DNA from: an uncultured Bacteroidota bacterium | GTDB lineage: Bacteria; Bacteroidota; Bacteroidia; UKL13-3 | DNA: 64,000 nt | Direction of reading: 5' to 3' | Assembly: GCA_903897855.1 (NCBI GenBank) | Contig: CAIUDH010000052.1 | Coordinates: 47,935-111,934 of the forward strand | In this document: one piece after another, positions 28,660 through 37,826 of the stretch | Position numbering within the stretch: position 1 is the stretch's first letter | Layout: every line of letters starts with the position of its first letter | Program-made: the position numbers and the translations under genes | The notes under the pieces: generated by a model | Seen by the model: only the letters and a program-made list of their open reading frames with translations | The model's database searches: none | Told to the model about the DNA's origin: nothing

Positions 28660-31050
28660 TTAAAATCGCACCTGAAGCATCAATGCAAAATGTTGTAAGG
28701 CCTGCGGATAATAATAATTATAGCTGTTTCGAATGCCGTGGGTCAAATCGCCATACGTATATCCGTTACTCTCATAGGATGTACCGAAAACATTATAGAT
28801 AACACCACTTAAACTTAAATCGTCAACCCACTTCTGGTTCGCAAAATGATAGCGCAAATAAATGTCATTCACAAAACAGGAATTAAGTTTTCTGTCATCG
28901 CTGCCGCTATTATCCAGAAACTGCTTACTCACATATTTTGAAATTAACTCAAATTCAAAATTCTTATGAGTGGCATACTTAATAGAGGATCCAAAAATAA
29001 CATCGGGAGAGAAGGAGATTGGTGTTGACTTGTAGTTTATTACACTGAAGGAGTCATAGGAAGCATTGTACACATACTCAAAATAGTTGTTGATCCTGTT
29101 TTTTGAATAGGTGACGTTTGCATTCACCGAGAATCCGGTTTCGAAAGTATGCTGTATGATGATTTCTAATCCACGCCTGTAGCTGCTTTTTACATTTTCA
29201 CGTACAGGGTTACCCACGTCGTTGAGCTTTCCAGTGGAAACAAGTTGATCGGTGTAACTCATATTATAAAAATTGGCGATAAAGGTCCAGTCCTTATGTT
29301 TTTTCGAATACCCAACTTCAATATCATTCAAGAATTCGACCTTCGGCAACGACACGCTGGTCGATTGCACAAACTCATCGCGGGTAGGCTCATGTGCTGA
29401 TCGGCCAAAATAAACGATCATATTACTGCTGTCGGAAAAGTTGAAGTCAAGACCTAGCTTCGGGTTGAAAAACTGATACTGGTTGGTCATATTACTATCA
29501 TTCGCGTTATTGAAATTGTAATTTAATAGTCGTAGTTGTAAGTCGGCGAACAAATTGAGATGTTTTGAATAATGGTAAAAAATCTTCCCAAATAGATTCC
29601 CGTCATTCTTCGTTCCTTTATCGTTATAATACCTCAATGGTTCAAATGTTGCATTGGGTTTGGGAGCAGTCCAGACATCACTCCAAACCACTTCATTAAA
29701 GTGTAAACCAACATAGTTATTATAAGACAATCCACCATCAATTTCGTATTTTTTCTGCTTGAAGATGACAGAGCTAACCACCCCTAGAAAATCATTGTCA
29801 AGCCATTTTCTAGCAATCAAATCGGCATTGGTACGCACACTGGAATCGGCGCTAATGATGTTTGGCATACTATAATCTAACAGTGTTGCATCACCATAAT
29901 AACTCTCATAATACCCCTTCCCTTTCGTATAATGTAAAACCGTGTTCAGATTCATTTTCGAGTTGATAGCGTGGCTATAGAGCAACTGATAATGCGTCTG
30001 TGAATAATTATCGGTTTGGTTTTTATAAGTAAAACCGTTAAACGTACGATGCACTTTTAAAGAGTCTTCTGGCACTCCGTCCCAAGCCTGATAGGTCGAT
30101 TCAGCTCCATGCATGATAATAAACTTAAGTAAGCTTTTGACACCATAATGGGCGATGGTGCCATAGCCCGACCGGAGATTGCTCTTGGCCCTTTCAATAT
30201 AGCCATCGCTTTTAAGCATACTTAATGAACCTTCACAACTCCAGTTATTTTTTAAAATCCCGGTGCCAAATTTCAAATTATTACGAATGGTATTGAATGA
30301 GCCAAAAGCTGCTGTGTATTGGGTATAAGGCTCCATACTGTTTTTTGCAGTTTCTATGTTAATACTACTACCAAATGCAGCACCCCCATTGGTTGAAGAA
30401 CCAACCCCTCGTTGGACTTGTATACTGTTTACATGTCCCGCCAAATCGGGCAAGTCGACCCAGTATACACTATGACTTTCGGGGTCGTTATATGGCACCC
30501 CATTGATAGTTACGTTTACACGGGTAGCGTCCACTCCTCGAATACGCAATCCGGTGTAACCCACCCCTGCGCCTGCATCACTGGTATACACCGCACTCGG
30601 GGTCGTGCTCAGGATGACCGGTAAATCTTGAGCATAATTAAATTTTTTCACCTGGTCCACACTGAGGTTGGTGTGTGTGGCAAGAAAGGGCTTTTTGTTT
30701 TTGATGCTTTCCACCAAAACCTCATCATTCACTATCTGAAATGGCTTTAACTCTATGATTATATCGAGTTTGTTTTGGGAAATTTCGAGATTACGCACCT
30801 CTTGCTTATAGCCGATGGCATAGGCTGTAAGTTTAAATTTTCCAGAGGCTACATTTGAAAGCAAGAAATATCCGCTTTTATCGGTATAGGCTTTTTGTAC
30901 AAAGGCTCCATCTTCTCTGCTGAGGGTGATCGTGGAATTCACCACTGCACTGTAAGTGGTGGTGCTGAGTACCAATCCCTTAACAACATATTGGGCAGAG
31001 ATACTAATGGATAAAAAAAGGAAGGCCAACGAAAGGAAAAAATTTCTCAT
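28660..31050 (-). CDS. TPP-riboswitch-controlled TonB-dependent receptor (probable thiamine or precursor uptake)
   Basis: A 796-residue receptor. The signal peptide ends near LSISISAQ; a CarboxypepD-reg-like domain covers residues ~22-110; the plug has VSTTPSAVYTSDAGAGVGYTGLRIRGVDATRVNVTINGVPYNDPESH. The barrel ends LMLQVRF with a terminal Phe. A TPP riboswitch sits in its leader, which by established comparative genomics points to import of thiamine, its phosphates or a precursor (thiamine-regulated outer-membrane receptors are known in Bacteroidetes). The oligopeptidase, FAH-family and perhaps mannosyltransferase genes follow closely. Confidence 0.93.
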   Translation of the reverse strand: MRNFFLSLAFLFLSISISAQYVVKGLVLSTTTYSAVVNSTITLSREDGAFVQKAYTDKSGYFLLSNVASGKFKLTAYAIGYKQEVRNLEISQNKLDIIIELKPFQIVNDEVLVESIKNKKPFLATHTNLSVDQVKKFNYAQDLPVILSTTPSAVYTSDAGAGVGYTGLRIRGVDATRVNVTINGVPYNDPESHSVYWVDLPDLAGHVNSIQVQRGVGSSTNGGAAFGSSINIETAKNSMEPYTQYTAAFGSFNTIRNNLKFGTGILKNNWSCEGSLSMLKSDGYIERAKSNLRSGYGTIAHYGVKSLLKFIIMHGAESTYQAWDGVPEDSLKVHRTFNGFTYKNQTDNYSQTHYQLLYSHAINSKMNLNTVLHYTKGKGYYESYYGDATLLDYSMPNIISADSSVRTNADLIARKWLDNDFLGVVSSVIFKQKKYEIDGGLSYNNYVGLHFNEVVWSDVWTAPKPNATFEPLRYYNDKGTKNDGNLFGKIFYHYSKHLNLFADLQLRLLNYNFNNANDSNMTNQYQFFNPKLGLDFNFSDSSNMIVYFGRSAHEPTRDEFVQSTSVSLPKVEFLNDIEVGYSKKHKDWTFIANFYNMSYTDQLVSTGKLNDVGNPVRENVKSSYRRGLEIIIQHTFETGFSVNANVTYSKNRINNYFEYVYNASYDSFSVINYKSTPISFSPDVIFGSSIKYATHKNFEFELISKYVSKQFLDNSGSDDRKLNSCFVNDIYLRYHFANQKWVDDLSLSGVIYNVFGTSYESNGYTYGDLTHGIRNSYNYYYPQALQHFALMLQVRF

Positions 31051-31109
31051 AATAAGGACACATTAAAAAATTAATGGGGCTCAAAAAAAATACCATGAGA
31101 GAAATGTAA

Positions 31110-31193
31110 TTGAGGAATCCTTTAACAGCATTACCTGTTCAAGTTCATCGGGTTTCATCTCAGCCAAAGCATATTGCAAAAAGCACCCCGTTA
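31110..31193 (-). ncRNA. TPP (thiamine pyrophosphate) riboswitch
   Basis: Read on the minus strand, the conserved aptamer landmarks occur in order: CGGGGTGC, the GCTGAGAT pyrimidine-sensing loop, AAACCCG pairing back to the GGGGT strand, TGAACTTGAACAGGTAATGC for the pyrophosphate-sensing arm, and a terminal AAAGGATTCC. Order and spacing fit the THI element. It lies about 60 bases upstream of the TonB receptor start codon and begins at the predicted transcription start of the -7 element at 31203-31210. Ligand binding is expected to repress the downstream genes. Confidence 0.93.
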
Positions 31194-31202
31194 AATACGA
31201 AG

Positions 31203-31210
31203 CAAAGATA
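31203..31210 (-). promoter_or_regulatory. -7 promoter element for the TPP-riboswitch operon
   Basis: TATCTTTG on the minus strand lies just upstream of the riboswitch, so the RNA would begin near the aptamer's first stem. No clear -33 TTG. Confidence 0.55.
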
Positions 31211-31296
31211 CTCTTTTTGGAATGAGCGGGGCAGAGATTTCGTGTTTAAAATAAAAGCACGGCTATTTAAAACTTAGGACAGAAAATTAAGGCTAT

Positions 31297-31333
31297 AAAA
31301 AAGCCTGTTGTACAAAATACAACAGGCTTTTTT
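31297..31333 (-). terminator. Intrinsic terminator after rpsU
   Basis: AAAAAAGCCTGTTGTA (31297-31312) and TACAACAGGCTTTTTT (31318-31333) make a perfect 16-bp hairpin with a five-base loop. Its A/T tails make it usable on both strands; it lies 20 bases past the rpsU stop. Confidence 0.93.
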
Positions 31334-31353
31334 AAAATTATGAATATAATGAT

Positions 31354-31554
31354 CTATGCTTCGGCAGCTGCACTAAGCTTCTGCGACTCACGATACACTG
31401 CACGCTTTTTGGTTTCGCGTAAGCGCACACATTTTTTCGTGAATGCCTGACGAACACGTAATTGTTTTACCACTTGCGTTTTTTCAAATTTCTTCTTGAA
31501 TTTTTTTAACGCTTTTTCTAAAGGTTCTGATTCTTTTATTTGAATGTATAACAT
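31354..31554 (-). CDS. rpsU: 30S ribosomal protein S21
   Basis: A 66-residue basic protein matching S21 over its length (MLYIQIKESEPLEKALKKFKKKFEKT start, REKTKKRAVYRE-like basic helix, alanine-rich end). The ATG at 31554 is the family start; the frame stays open further upstream but crosses the promoter. It binds the 30S platform and helps initiation. S21 is notable in Bacteroidetes, where ribosomes hide the anti-Shine-Dalgarno sequence with S18, S6 and S21. It forms a single-gene unit with its own promoter and terminator. Confidence 0.96.
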   Translation of the reverse strand: MLYIQIKESEPLEKALKKFKKKFEKTQVVKQLRVRQAFTKKCVRLRETKKRAVYRESQKLSAAAEA

Positions 31555-31586
31555 ATATATTTTCTCCGATTTCCGAAATAGGAGTG

Positions 31587-31615
31587 CAAAAATACACATT
31601 TTTTGCTTTTTACAA
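31587..31615 (-). promoter_or_regulatory. Promoter of rpsU
   Basis: On the minus strand TTG (31615-31613), 18 bases, then TATTTTTG (31594-31587). The leader to the ATG is about 25-30 bases. Confidence 0.75.
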
Positions 31616-31643
31616 AATTTATAATTGAAATATCTGAGGAAAC

Positions 31644-31895
31644 TTAAAAATTCGGGGGCCGTAAGTCGGGAATACCCCTGGAATCGTTGGTGGGAAAGGC
31701 TGTTGGAACGTACAAGAAACCGGTGCATTGCTGGTAGAATTTCTTCCGGTAATTTCTTTCTGTTTCTTTCTCGCGCTTATCCAATTCGTCCCAAAGTTTC
31801 AGCCTGAATTTAAAGCCTTTGAGCGCGATAAAACTTTCGAGGTGGGCATATACAAAACAATAATTTCTTCGTTTCAGGCTGGGTCCTTTTGCCAT
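31644..31895 (-). CDS. Unassigned reading frame downstream of the mazF remnant
   Basis: An open frame of 83 codons with a coding-like composition in its middle (LWDELDKREKETERNYRKKFYQQCTGF). It ends in a proline-rich tail (GIPDLRPPNF). It is in the same frame as the second part of the decayed mazF. It may therefore be a read-through tail, a fragment of another gene, or chance. No family is recognised and no start signal is visible. Confidence 0.3.
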   Translation of the reverse strand: MAKGPSLKRRNYCFVYAHLESFIALKGFKFRLKLWDELDKREKETERNYRKKFYQQCTGFLYVPTAFPTNDSRGIPDLRPPNF

Positions 31896-32158
31896 TTCTT
31901 TTGAGAGCGAACGAATTTGAAAATAATCAACCGAGGAAGTTTTGAAAAGTCCGTTGGTGGTGTTGGATTCTATTTAACCATCCAAGGTGCAATGTCGTGG
32001 CGGTCTTTCCAGTCAGTAAATGGAACAATTATTTTTAGGGGCAGTTGGCCCAGCCCATCATTATTTACTACAATGGCACGTCTTTTTTGCTGTATTTCAG
32101 CAACTTTTGTAGGATCAAGGTCAATTAACCAAATCTCACTTTGTTGTATGTCTTCAAA
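31880..32158 (-). pseudogene. Decayed MazF/PemK-family mRNA interferase toxin
   Basis: The minus strand reads QQSEIWLIDLDPTKVAEIQQ, then RAIVVNNDGLGQLPLKIIVP, then TDWKDRHDIAPWMVK and a stop. In the next frame it continues IESNTTNGLFKTSSVDYFQIRSLSKE. This is the full core of a PemK/MazF toxin (IWL..LDPT, R..VVVNND, LP...VPLTDWK, FQ.RS.S). The break at 31970-31975 is explained by loss of one A in an A run. No ATG is visible before EIW, the C-terminal ~30 residues are not recognisable, and no antitoxin gene precedes it. The family cleaves mRNA; this copy should be inactive. Confidence 0.8.
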
Positions 32159-32168
32159 GTAAAGTGGA

Positions 32169-33524
32169 TTATCTCACAAGTATTTTTTGACAGCTTTGTC
32201 TATTCTGATTATCATAGGCGGTAAGAAAGTAAATGCCTTTACTTAAACTAGCCAAATTAATAATTTTATTGGTGTTATAATTCCCATTTTCCACTATTTG
32301 TCCGAGTGTATTATGTAAAGTATAAAAATATTCAGCATTATCTGGGAACTCTAATTGAAAAATACTAGAAATGCTTGGGTTTGGATAAACTTTAAAACTA
32401 AAATAATTAGTTTCCTTGATTCCATTAACCAATTCTCCTCCTTTTGTATTTTTAAATATATAATCTTTATTTGTTCCGAGATACCCTGTTTTATTGTTTC
32501 CAAAGGTAATGCAAGTCACCATGTCAGTCTCATTAACGAAGTTTAAATGCCCACCTGTAAACACGTTACCATTTACCATAAATATATTTTTTGCTGTAGA
32601 AATCACTATTGTTTGATTGTCTATGCAATAACCGAAACGCGGACCACGTATACAAAACGCTTGATATTTATTTTCATCAGTTCTGGTATTTTCACTATAA
32701 TAAAAACTATCAGTGGGTAAATCATTAATTGGGTATTTTTTCAGCTTTCCTACAATAGTGACCTCAAAACCATGATCGATGTCATTATAATTTGGAAAAT
32801 AATCATAATACCCATAATTATACCAATACATCCAATTATGAATAGCCATATCAACTTTATCAAGGTTTAGATCAAACCCAAACCGGAAGCTACTAAATGC
32901 ATTAGAAATATCTGTGCCATCTTTTTGTATTCTTGTGTGTCCGTTTAATATATAAATATCCTTATTAACTTGCCGAAAATTAATATAACAACCGTATCTA
33001 ATTTCACTCTGAATAGATTCGCAATTATTTATTGAATATTGAATTGCATAATAATATGCACCGTTATTATCCCACTTCATTTCTGAACTGGCTATTGCAA
33101 CGGTATCTCCATTATAAATCATATCATAACAGCTGCTAAATATTTTATTTAAACCTTTATGATTTTCCCAGGTATTCCCACCATCCGTGGTTTTAATAAA
33201 ATTTAAAAAGCTGTCAGCATCCCAAAAAGCGAGACCCACCTCATTTTTACTCCGTATATGAATCGGGCAAATGTAGATCTGAGAACCTGTTATTTGCGTA
33301 ATGTCAAATATGGTTTTCCAGGTGAGTCCGCCATCATAGGTTCTTACCAATTTAGCTTCATTAGTATTTCCGTAAGCAAAACCGCTATCGGCACTCCAGA
33401 AATATAACTTCTGAACACTCTTCAAAGGCACTGGTACACGCTGCCAGTTATTAGCATTAACTAAATTTTGAGAGGAGCCGATAAGACATAAAAAAAGCGC
33501 GAGTGTAGTGAGTATATTTTTCAT
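32169..33524 (-). CDS. T9SS-secreted beta-propeller (BNR-like) protein
   Basis: A 451-residue protein. A signal peptide (MKNILTTLALFLCLIGSSQ) is followed by sialidase/BNR-type repeats with DGG.TW motifs (RTYDGGLTWKTIF, KTTDGGNTWENH). A T9SS type A sorting domain ends it (VYPNPSISS, LHNTLGQIVENG, SLSKGIYFLTAYD). It is notably AT-rich and its stop lies within about 15 bases of the mazF remnant, in the same direction. It resembles the frameshifted protein at 49.3 kb in architecture. Extracellular; function unknown. Confidence 0.9.
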   Translation of the reverse strand: MKNILTTLALFLCLIGSSQNLVNANNWQRVPVPLKSVQKLYFWSADSGFAYGNTNEAKLVRTYDGGLTWKTIFDITQITGSQIYICPIHIRSKNEVGLAFWDADSFLNFIKTTDGGNTWENHKGLNKIFSSCYDMIYNGDTVAIASSEMKWDNNGAYYYAIQYSINNCESIQSEIRYGCYINFRQVNKDIYILNGHTRIQKDGTDISNAFSSFRFGFDLNLDKVDMAIHNWMYWYNYGYYDYFPNYNDIDHGFEVTIVGKLKKYPINDLPTDSFYYSENTRTDENKYQAFCIRGPRFGYCIDNQTIVISTAKNIFMVNGNVFTGGHLNFVNETDMVTCITFGNNKTGYLGTNKDYIFKNTKGGELVNGIKETNYFSFKVYPNPSISSIFQLEFPDNAEYFYTLHNTLGQIVENGNYNTNKIINLASLSKGIYFLTAYDNQNRQSCQKILVR

Positions 33525-33667
33525 GATATGATTTATCGATTATCTATTAATGTGAAATTTCAATGCGTGCCGCCAATAAAATTGCTGGTATTATGATCTG
33601 TTTTATATGTATTTATTACCATATGAGATACATCTTCAATTCCAACCTTTTTCTGTATTGAACCAAA

Positions 33668-35611
33668 CTACATATTCCTACGGTACTGCCCACCCACGGC
33701 ATATAAGGCATTCGAAATCTGACCCAGTGAGCAAACTTTGCATGCATCCATCAATACTTCAAAAATATTTTCGTTGGCAATGGCCGTTTGTTGTAGCTTT
33801 TGAAGCAAGGCTGGAGCCTCCTGCTCATTTCTCTTTTGAAAGGCTTTCAAGGTGGCAATCTGGTATTGCTTTTCTTCTTCTGTACTACGAATCACCTCTT
33901 GTGGGATCACCGTTGGCGAGCCTTTACTACTAAGAAATGTGTTCACTCCTATAATGGGAAATTCACCGTTATGTTTCAATGTTTCATAATACAAACTCTC
34001 TTCCTGAATTTTGTTGCGTTGATACATGGTTTCCATCGCACCTAACACGCCACCACGTTCGTTGATGCTCATAAACTCGGCATAAACCGCGGCTTCCACC
34101 AGGTCGGTCATCTCCTCTATAATAAAACTTCCTTGAATTGGATTTTCGTTTTTGGTGAGTCCCAGTTCTCTATTGATAATAAGTTGAATGGCCATAGCTC
34201 GGCGTACACTTTCTTCGGTTGGAGTGGTGATGGCTTCATCATAAGCATTGGTGTGCAAGCTGTTGCAATTATCGTATATAGCATAGAGCGCTTGCAGTGT
34301 GGTGCGAATATCATTGAAGTCAATTTCTTGAGCATGTAAACTACGCCCGCTCGTTTGAATATGATATTTGAGCATCTGACTTCGCTCATTGCCATTGTAC
34401 TTATGCTTGATGGCTTTAGCCCAGATACGTCTGGCAACCCTGCCAATAACAGCATATTCGGGATCGACACCATTACTAAAGAAAAAAGACAAGTTTGGTG
34501 CAAAGTCGTCGATATGCATCCCCCGGCTTAAATAATACTCTACATAGGTAAATCCATTGGAGAGGGTGAGTGCTAGTTGGGTAATGGGGTTGGCTCCGGC
34601 TTCGGCGATATGGTAGCCGCTGATACTCACACTATAAAAATTTCGAATTTTATTGATGATAAAATAGTGTTGAATGTCGCCCATCAATCGCAACGCAAAT
34701 TCGGTTGAAAAAATGCAAGTGTTCTGTGCCTGATCTTCTTTTAAGATGTCGGCCTGCACAGTACCTCGCACGGAAGCCATCGATTCCCTTTTTATTTTTT
34801 CATAAACATCCAAAGGTAATACTTCTGAGCCTGTAACGCCTAAGAGCATTAATCCGAGGCCATCATTACCCTGCGGGAGGTCGCCATGGTAGCGGGGCCG
34901 CTCCATGTTTTTATGTTGGTAGAGCGCATTAATTTTTTTCTCTACTTCTGTTTCCAGGCCGTTGGCAATAATATATTTCTCACATTGCTGATCGATGGCA
35001 GCGTTCATAAAGAAGCCTAATAGTATTGCTGCCGGACCGTTAATGGTCATACTTACCGAAGTGGTAGGGCTGCATAAGTCGAAGCCACTGTAAAGTTTTT
35101 TAGCATCATCGAGAGTCGCAATACTCACCCCGCTATTTCCGATTTTGCCATAAATATCAGGCCGTGTATGTGGGTCCTCTCCGTACAAAGTGACACTGTC
35201 GAAAGCCGTGCTGAGGCGTTTTGCAGGTTGGCCCAGACTTACATAGTGAAACCGTTTGTTGGTGCGCTCGGGCCCGCCTTCTCCGGCAAACATGCGTGTG
35301 GGGTCTTCTCCTTCCCGCTTAAATGGATAAATTCCGGCAGTATAAGGAAACTCGCCGGGTACATTTTCTTGAAGTTGCCAATGTAGCAAATCGCCCCAAG
35401 CGGTATAACGGGGTGTACTTATTTTGGGTATCTGCGAATGACTTAAACTCTCCGTATGGGTTTTAATCTTCAAGGTTTTATTACGTACCGTATAGTTATA
35501 ATCCTCATCAGTATATAGCTTTTCCTTACTCGACCAGTGCTCTATCAACTCTTTGCATTCGGGCGCGAGCTGTTTTTCGAAGGAGATGATTTTGTCTTTT
35601 ATATTTTGCAT
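33668..35611 (-). CDS. icmF: Isobutyryl-CoA mutase catalytic subunit (split IcmF, substrate domain)
   Basis: A 647-residue TIM-barrel acyl-CoA mutase matching the C-terminal half of Icm[66 protein letters not shown]. At the two positions that separate methylmalonyl-CoA mutase from isobutyryl-CoA mutase it has Phe108 (in RMFAGE; Tyr in MCM) and Gln296 (in DQAQNTC; Arg in MCM). This predicts interconversion of isobutyryl- and n-butyryl-CoA using adenosylcobalamin. No cobalamin-binding domain is present; it is supplied by the gene 39 bases upstream. In most species both halves are one ~1090-residue protein. Confidence 0.9.
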   Translation of the reverse strand: MQNIKDKIISFEKQLAPECKELIEHWSSKEKLYTDEDYNYTVRNKTLKIKTHTESLSHSQIPKISTPRYTAWGDLLHWQLQENVPGEFPYTAGIYPFKREGEDPTRMFAGEGGPERTNKRFHYVSLGQPAKRLSTAFDSVTLYGEDPHTRPDIYGKIGNSGVSIATLDDAKKLYSGFDLCSPTTSVSMTINGPAAILLGFFMNAAIDQQCEKYIIANGLETEVEKKINALYQHKNMERPRYHGDLPQGNDGLGLMLLGVTGSEVLPLDVYEKIKRESMASVRGTVQADILKEDQAQNTCIFSTEFALRLMGDIQHYFIINKIRNFYSVSISGYHIAEAGANPITQLALTLSNGFTYVEYYLSRGMHIDDFAPNLSFFFSNGVDPEYAVIGRVARRIWAKAIKHKYNGNERSQMLKYHIQTSGRSLHAQEIDFNDIRTTLQALYAIYDNCNSLHTNAYDEAITTPTEESVRRAMAIQLIINRELGLTKNENPIQGSFIIEEMTDLVEAAVYAEFMSINERGGVLGAMETMYQRNKIQEESLYYETLKHNGEFPIIGVNTFLSSKGSPTVIPQEVIRSTEEEKQYQIATLKAFQKRNEQEAPALLQKLQQTAIANENIFEVLMDACKVCSLGQISNALYAVGGQYRRNM

Positions 35612-35650
35612 AAAAATTAATTACGAATTACCATTTTAAAAATCGACTTT

Positions 35651-37072
35651 CTAATGCCTCGCCTCATCTTCCTCTTTATTTAATATCTCCAATGTTCCCT
35701 TTAGCTGATATAGTTTTTGAGCAATCTCACTTTGTTTTTTCGCCCATTGGTCGTAGCGTTTATTATTCTCCACTATTTCGGCCAGGTATCGCACCCTATC
35801 GGGAGGTATCACAAATATTTTTTTGCTTTGCTCAAGGGTCAACTCAGCCTTACTTTGCAATGGCGCATTGGTTTTGGTACAAATTTTATCCATGATGGCT
35901 TTGTACAAATTATTCATGCCGGGATCGTTAAATTGGGATGCGATGGTGGCGAATACAGGCAAAGATTCATCGTTGGCCTCAAATAAATTATGGTTTCGTT
36001 TGTACTGTTTGCGCACATCACGCAGCGCATCCAGACTTCCTTTCTTATCAAATTTATTGATGGCTACCAAATCGGCAAAATCGAGCATATCTATTTTCTC
36101 CAATTGTGAAGCGGCACCGAATTCGCTTGTCATCACATAGAGGCTTACATCGCAATGGTCGGTGATTTCCGTGTCGCTTTGGCCAATTCCACTGGTTTCC
36201 ACGATAATCATATCAAAATCGGCAGCCCGACAGATATCAATACTTTCCTGCACATACTTACTCAAAGCCAAATTTGCTTGACGGGTGGCCAGCGATCGCA
36301 TATAGACTCTTGGGTTATTGATGCTATTCATACGAATTCTATCGCCTAGTAATGCACCTCCAGTTTTTCTTTTGCTCGGATCGACCGAAATGATGGCTAA
36401 GGTTTTATCACTAAAATCAGCGAGGTAACGTCGTACCAGTTCATCGACAAGGCTCGATTTCCCGGCTCCACCAGTGCCTGTAATGCCCAATACCGGGATC
36501 GTTGTCGACGGTTTGAGTAGTTTTGTTTTATCGAAATTTTCAGGATGGTTTTCGGCAATGGTAATCGTTTCTGCAATTATTTTTGGGTTTTTCTCTTTTA
36601 AAATCTGCAGATGGTTTTTCAATTCGGTGAGCGTCTCATAATCGGATTTTGCTACCAAGTCGTTAATCATGCCTTGCAGGCCCATGATTCGTCCGTCGTC
36701 GGGACTATATATTTTAGCAATTCCATAGGTTTCCAACTCTTTTATTTCTGTTGGCAGAATAACACCGCCGCCGCCGGCAAATATTTTTATATGAGACGAC
36801 CCCTTTTCCTTCAGCAAATCGAACATATATTTAAAATACTCAATATGCCCCCCTTGATAACTCGTCATGGCGATAGCTTGGGCATCTTCTTGAATGGCGC
36901 AGTTCACCACCTCATCCACACTTCTATTATGGCCCAAATGAATCACTTCGCAACCCGTGCCTTGAATGAGTCGTCGCATCACATTGATGGCAGCATCATG
37001 CCCATCAAATAAGGAAGCTGCCGTAACAATACGTATTTTATTTTGGGGTTGGTATTTCTCGATTTGTTGCAT
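35651..37072 (-). CDS. IcmF-type cobalamin-binding domain fused to MeaI/MeaB-like G-protein chaperone
   Basis: A 473-residue protein equal to the N-terminal half of IcmF. Residues ~12-150 are a B12-binding domain: [13 protein letters not shown] carries the cobalt-ligating His25, followed by [11 protein letters not shown] and FAGGGGVI. Then comes a P-loop GTPase with Walker [10 protein letters not shown] near residue 200, [20 protein letters not shown], the ETSGIGQSD switch and NKFD near 335. The GTPase loads and protects the adenosylcobalamin cofactor. It ends in a helical linker ([17 protein letters not shown]). The mutase subunit follows 39 bases downstream, clearly one operon. The -7 at 37095-37102 should drive both. 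Confidence 0.92.
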   Translation of the reverse strand: MQQIEKYQPQNKIRIVTAASLFDGHDAAINVMRRLIQGTGCEVIHLGHNRSVDEVVNCAIQEDAQAIAMTSYQGGHIEYFKYMFDLLKEKGSSHIKIFAGGGGVILPTEIKELETYGIAKIYSPDDGRIMGLQGMINDLVAKSDYETLTELKNHLQILKEKNPKIIAETITIAENHPENFDKTKLLKPSTTIPVLGITGTGGAGKSSLVDELVRRYLADFSDKTLAIISVDPSKRKTGGALLGDRIRMNSINNPRVYMRSLATRQANLALSKYVQESIDICRAADFDMIIVETSGIGQSDTEITDHCDVSLYVMTSEFGAASQLEKIDMLDFADLVAINKFDKKGSLDALRDVRKQYKRNHNLFEANDESLPVFATIASQFNDPGMNNLYKAIMDKICTKTNAPLQSKAELTLEQSKKIFVIPPDRVRYLAEIVENNKRYDQWAKKQSEIAQKLYQLKGTLEILNKEEDEARH

Positions 37073-37094
37073 GAACTTAAACCATTATAATGAG

Positions 37095-37102
37095 CAAAAG
37101 TA
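37095..37102 (-). promoter_or_regulatory. -7 promoter element of the split icmF operon
   Basis: TACTTTTG on the minus strand, 22 bases upstream of the start codon. A TTG 23 bases further upstream is slightly too far to be a good -33. Confidence 0.5.
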
Positions 37103-37176
37103 AGTTTTTAATTTTTTGCTAAACGCAATTTTTTAGGCCTCCCCAAACAAATCATTCACCTTTTCTTAAAAAAACT

Positions 37177-37206
37177 TTGTAAAAAATATTTTTTTCCATA
37201 CTTTTG
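37177..37206 (+). promoter_or_regulatory. Promoter of the tRNA-tuf operon
   Basis: TTG at 37177-37179, 19 bases, then TACTTTTG at 37199-37206: an exact consensus match. The transcript should start near 37212. Confidence 0.85.
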
Positions 37207-37210
37207 CACT

Positions 37211-37244
37211 CCTTTGAAAAACGGGTAGCCCGTGTTTTTCAAGG
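37211..37244 (+). other. Leader hairpin at the start of the tRNA-tuf transcript
   Basis: CTTTGAAAAACGGG and CCCGTGTTTTTCAAGG can pair around a TAG loop with small bulges, immediately at the predicted transcription start. It could stabilise the RNA or be a processing site. Seen in sequence; role inferred. Confidence 0.5.
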
Positions 37245-37306
37245 AATGTTCTTTAAAAAACACCTATTGGCTTTGCATTTGAGGCCGGTAGGAAAGTGTA
37301 AAACAG

Positions 37307-37382
37307 GCCAAATTAGCTCAGCTGGTAGAGCAACTGATTTGTAATCAGTAGGTCGCTGGTTCGATCCCGGCATTTGGCTCCA
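37307..37382 (+). tRNA. tRNA-Thr (anticodon TGT)
   Basis: Acceptor GCCAAAT/ATTTGGC is perfect; the anticodon stem CTGAT/ATCAG encloses TTGTA with anticodon TGT; the T loop TTCGATC is normal. The CCA end is encoded at 37380-37382, unlike the following tRNAs. Reads ACA and ACG. Confidence 0.95.
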
Positions 37383-37459
37383 AACAATTTTGGAGGTGCG
37401 ATTTACGCGTTTTGATATGTGTTGTTGATAAGTAGAAACACGTATCCCTTAATTGATTC

Positions 37460-37540
37460 GGGGAGATTCCAGAGCGGTCAAATGGGACGGACTGTAAATC
37501 CGTTACTTCGGTTTCGAAGGTTCAAATCCTTCTCTCCCCA
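37460..37540 (+). tRNA. tRNA-Tyr (anticodon GTA)
   Basis: A class II tRNA of 81 bases with a long variable arm (TACTTCGGTTTC region). Acceptor GGGGAGA/TCTCCCC, anticodon loop CTGTAAA with GTA, T loop TTCAAAT. CCA is not encoded. Confidence 0.95.
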
Positions 37541-37549
37541 CGGTAATAA

Positions 37550-37621
<72 letters not shown>

Positions 37622-37664
37622 CAATGACTTTAAGAAGGGCAGGTAAAAGTGTAAAAATAAAAAT

Positions 37665-37737
37665 GCGGGAGTAGCTCAGTTGGTAGAGCGGCAGCCTTCC
37701 AAGCTGCAGGTCGCGGGTTCGAGCCTCGTCTCCCGCT
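37665..37737 (+). tRNA. tRNA-Gly (anticodon TCC)
   Basis: Acceptor GCGGGAG/CTCCCGC is perfect; anticodon stem GCAGC/GCTGC encloses CTTCCAA (TCC); T loop TTCGAGC. CCA is not encoded. The tuf start codon follows 89 bases later on the same transcript. Confidence 0.95.
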
Positions 37738-37826
37738 CAATTTTGAAGTAAGAATAAAGGGAAAAACAATTTTTGTAACTTAGTAATATTTTTAAATTTT
37801 AACACAACAATCATAAATAATCAATC

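Noticed and set aside
33668..37072. Methylmalonyl-CoA mutase with its MeaB chaperone
   Set aside because: The substrate-site residues are Phe and Gln, and the domain order is that of IcmF.
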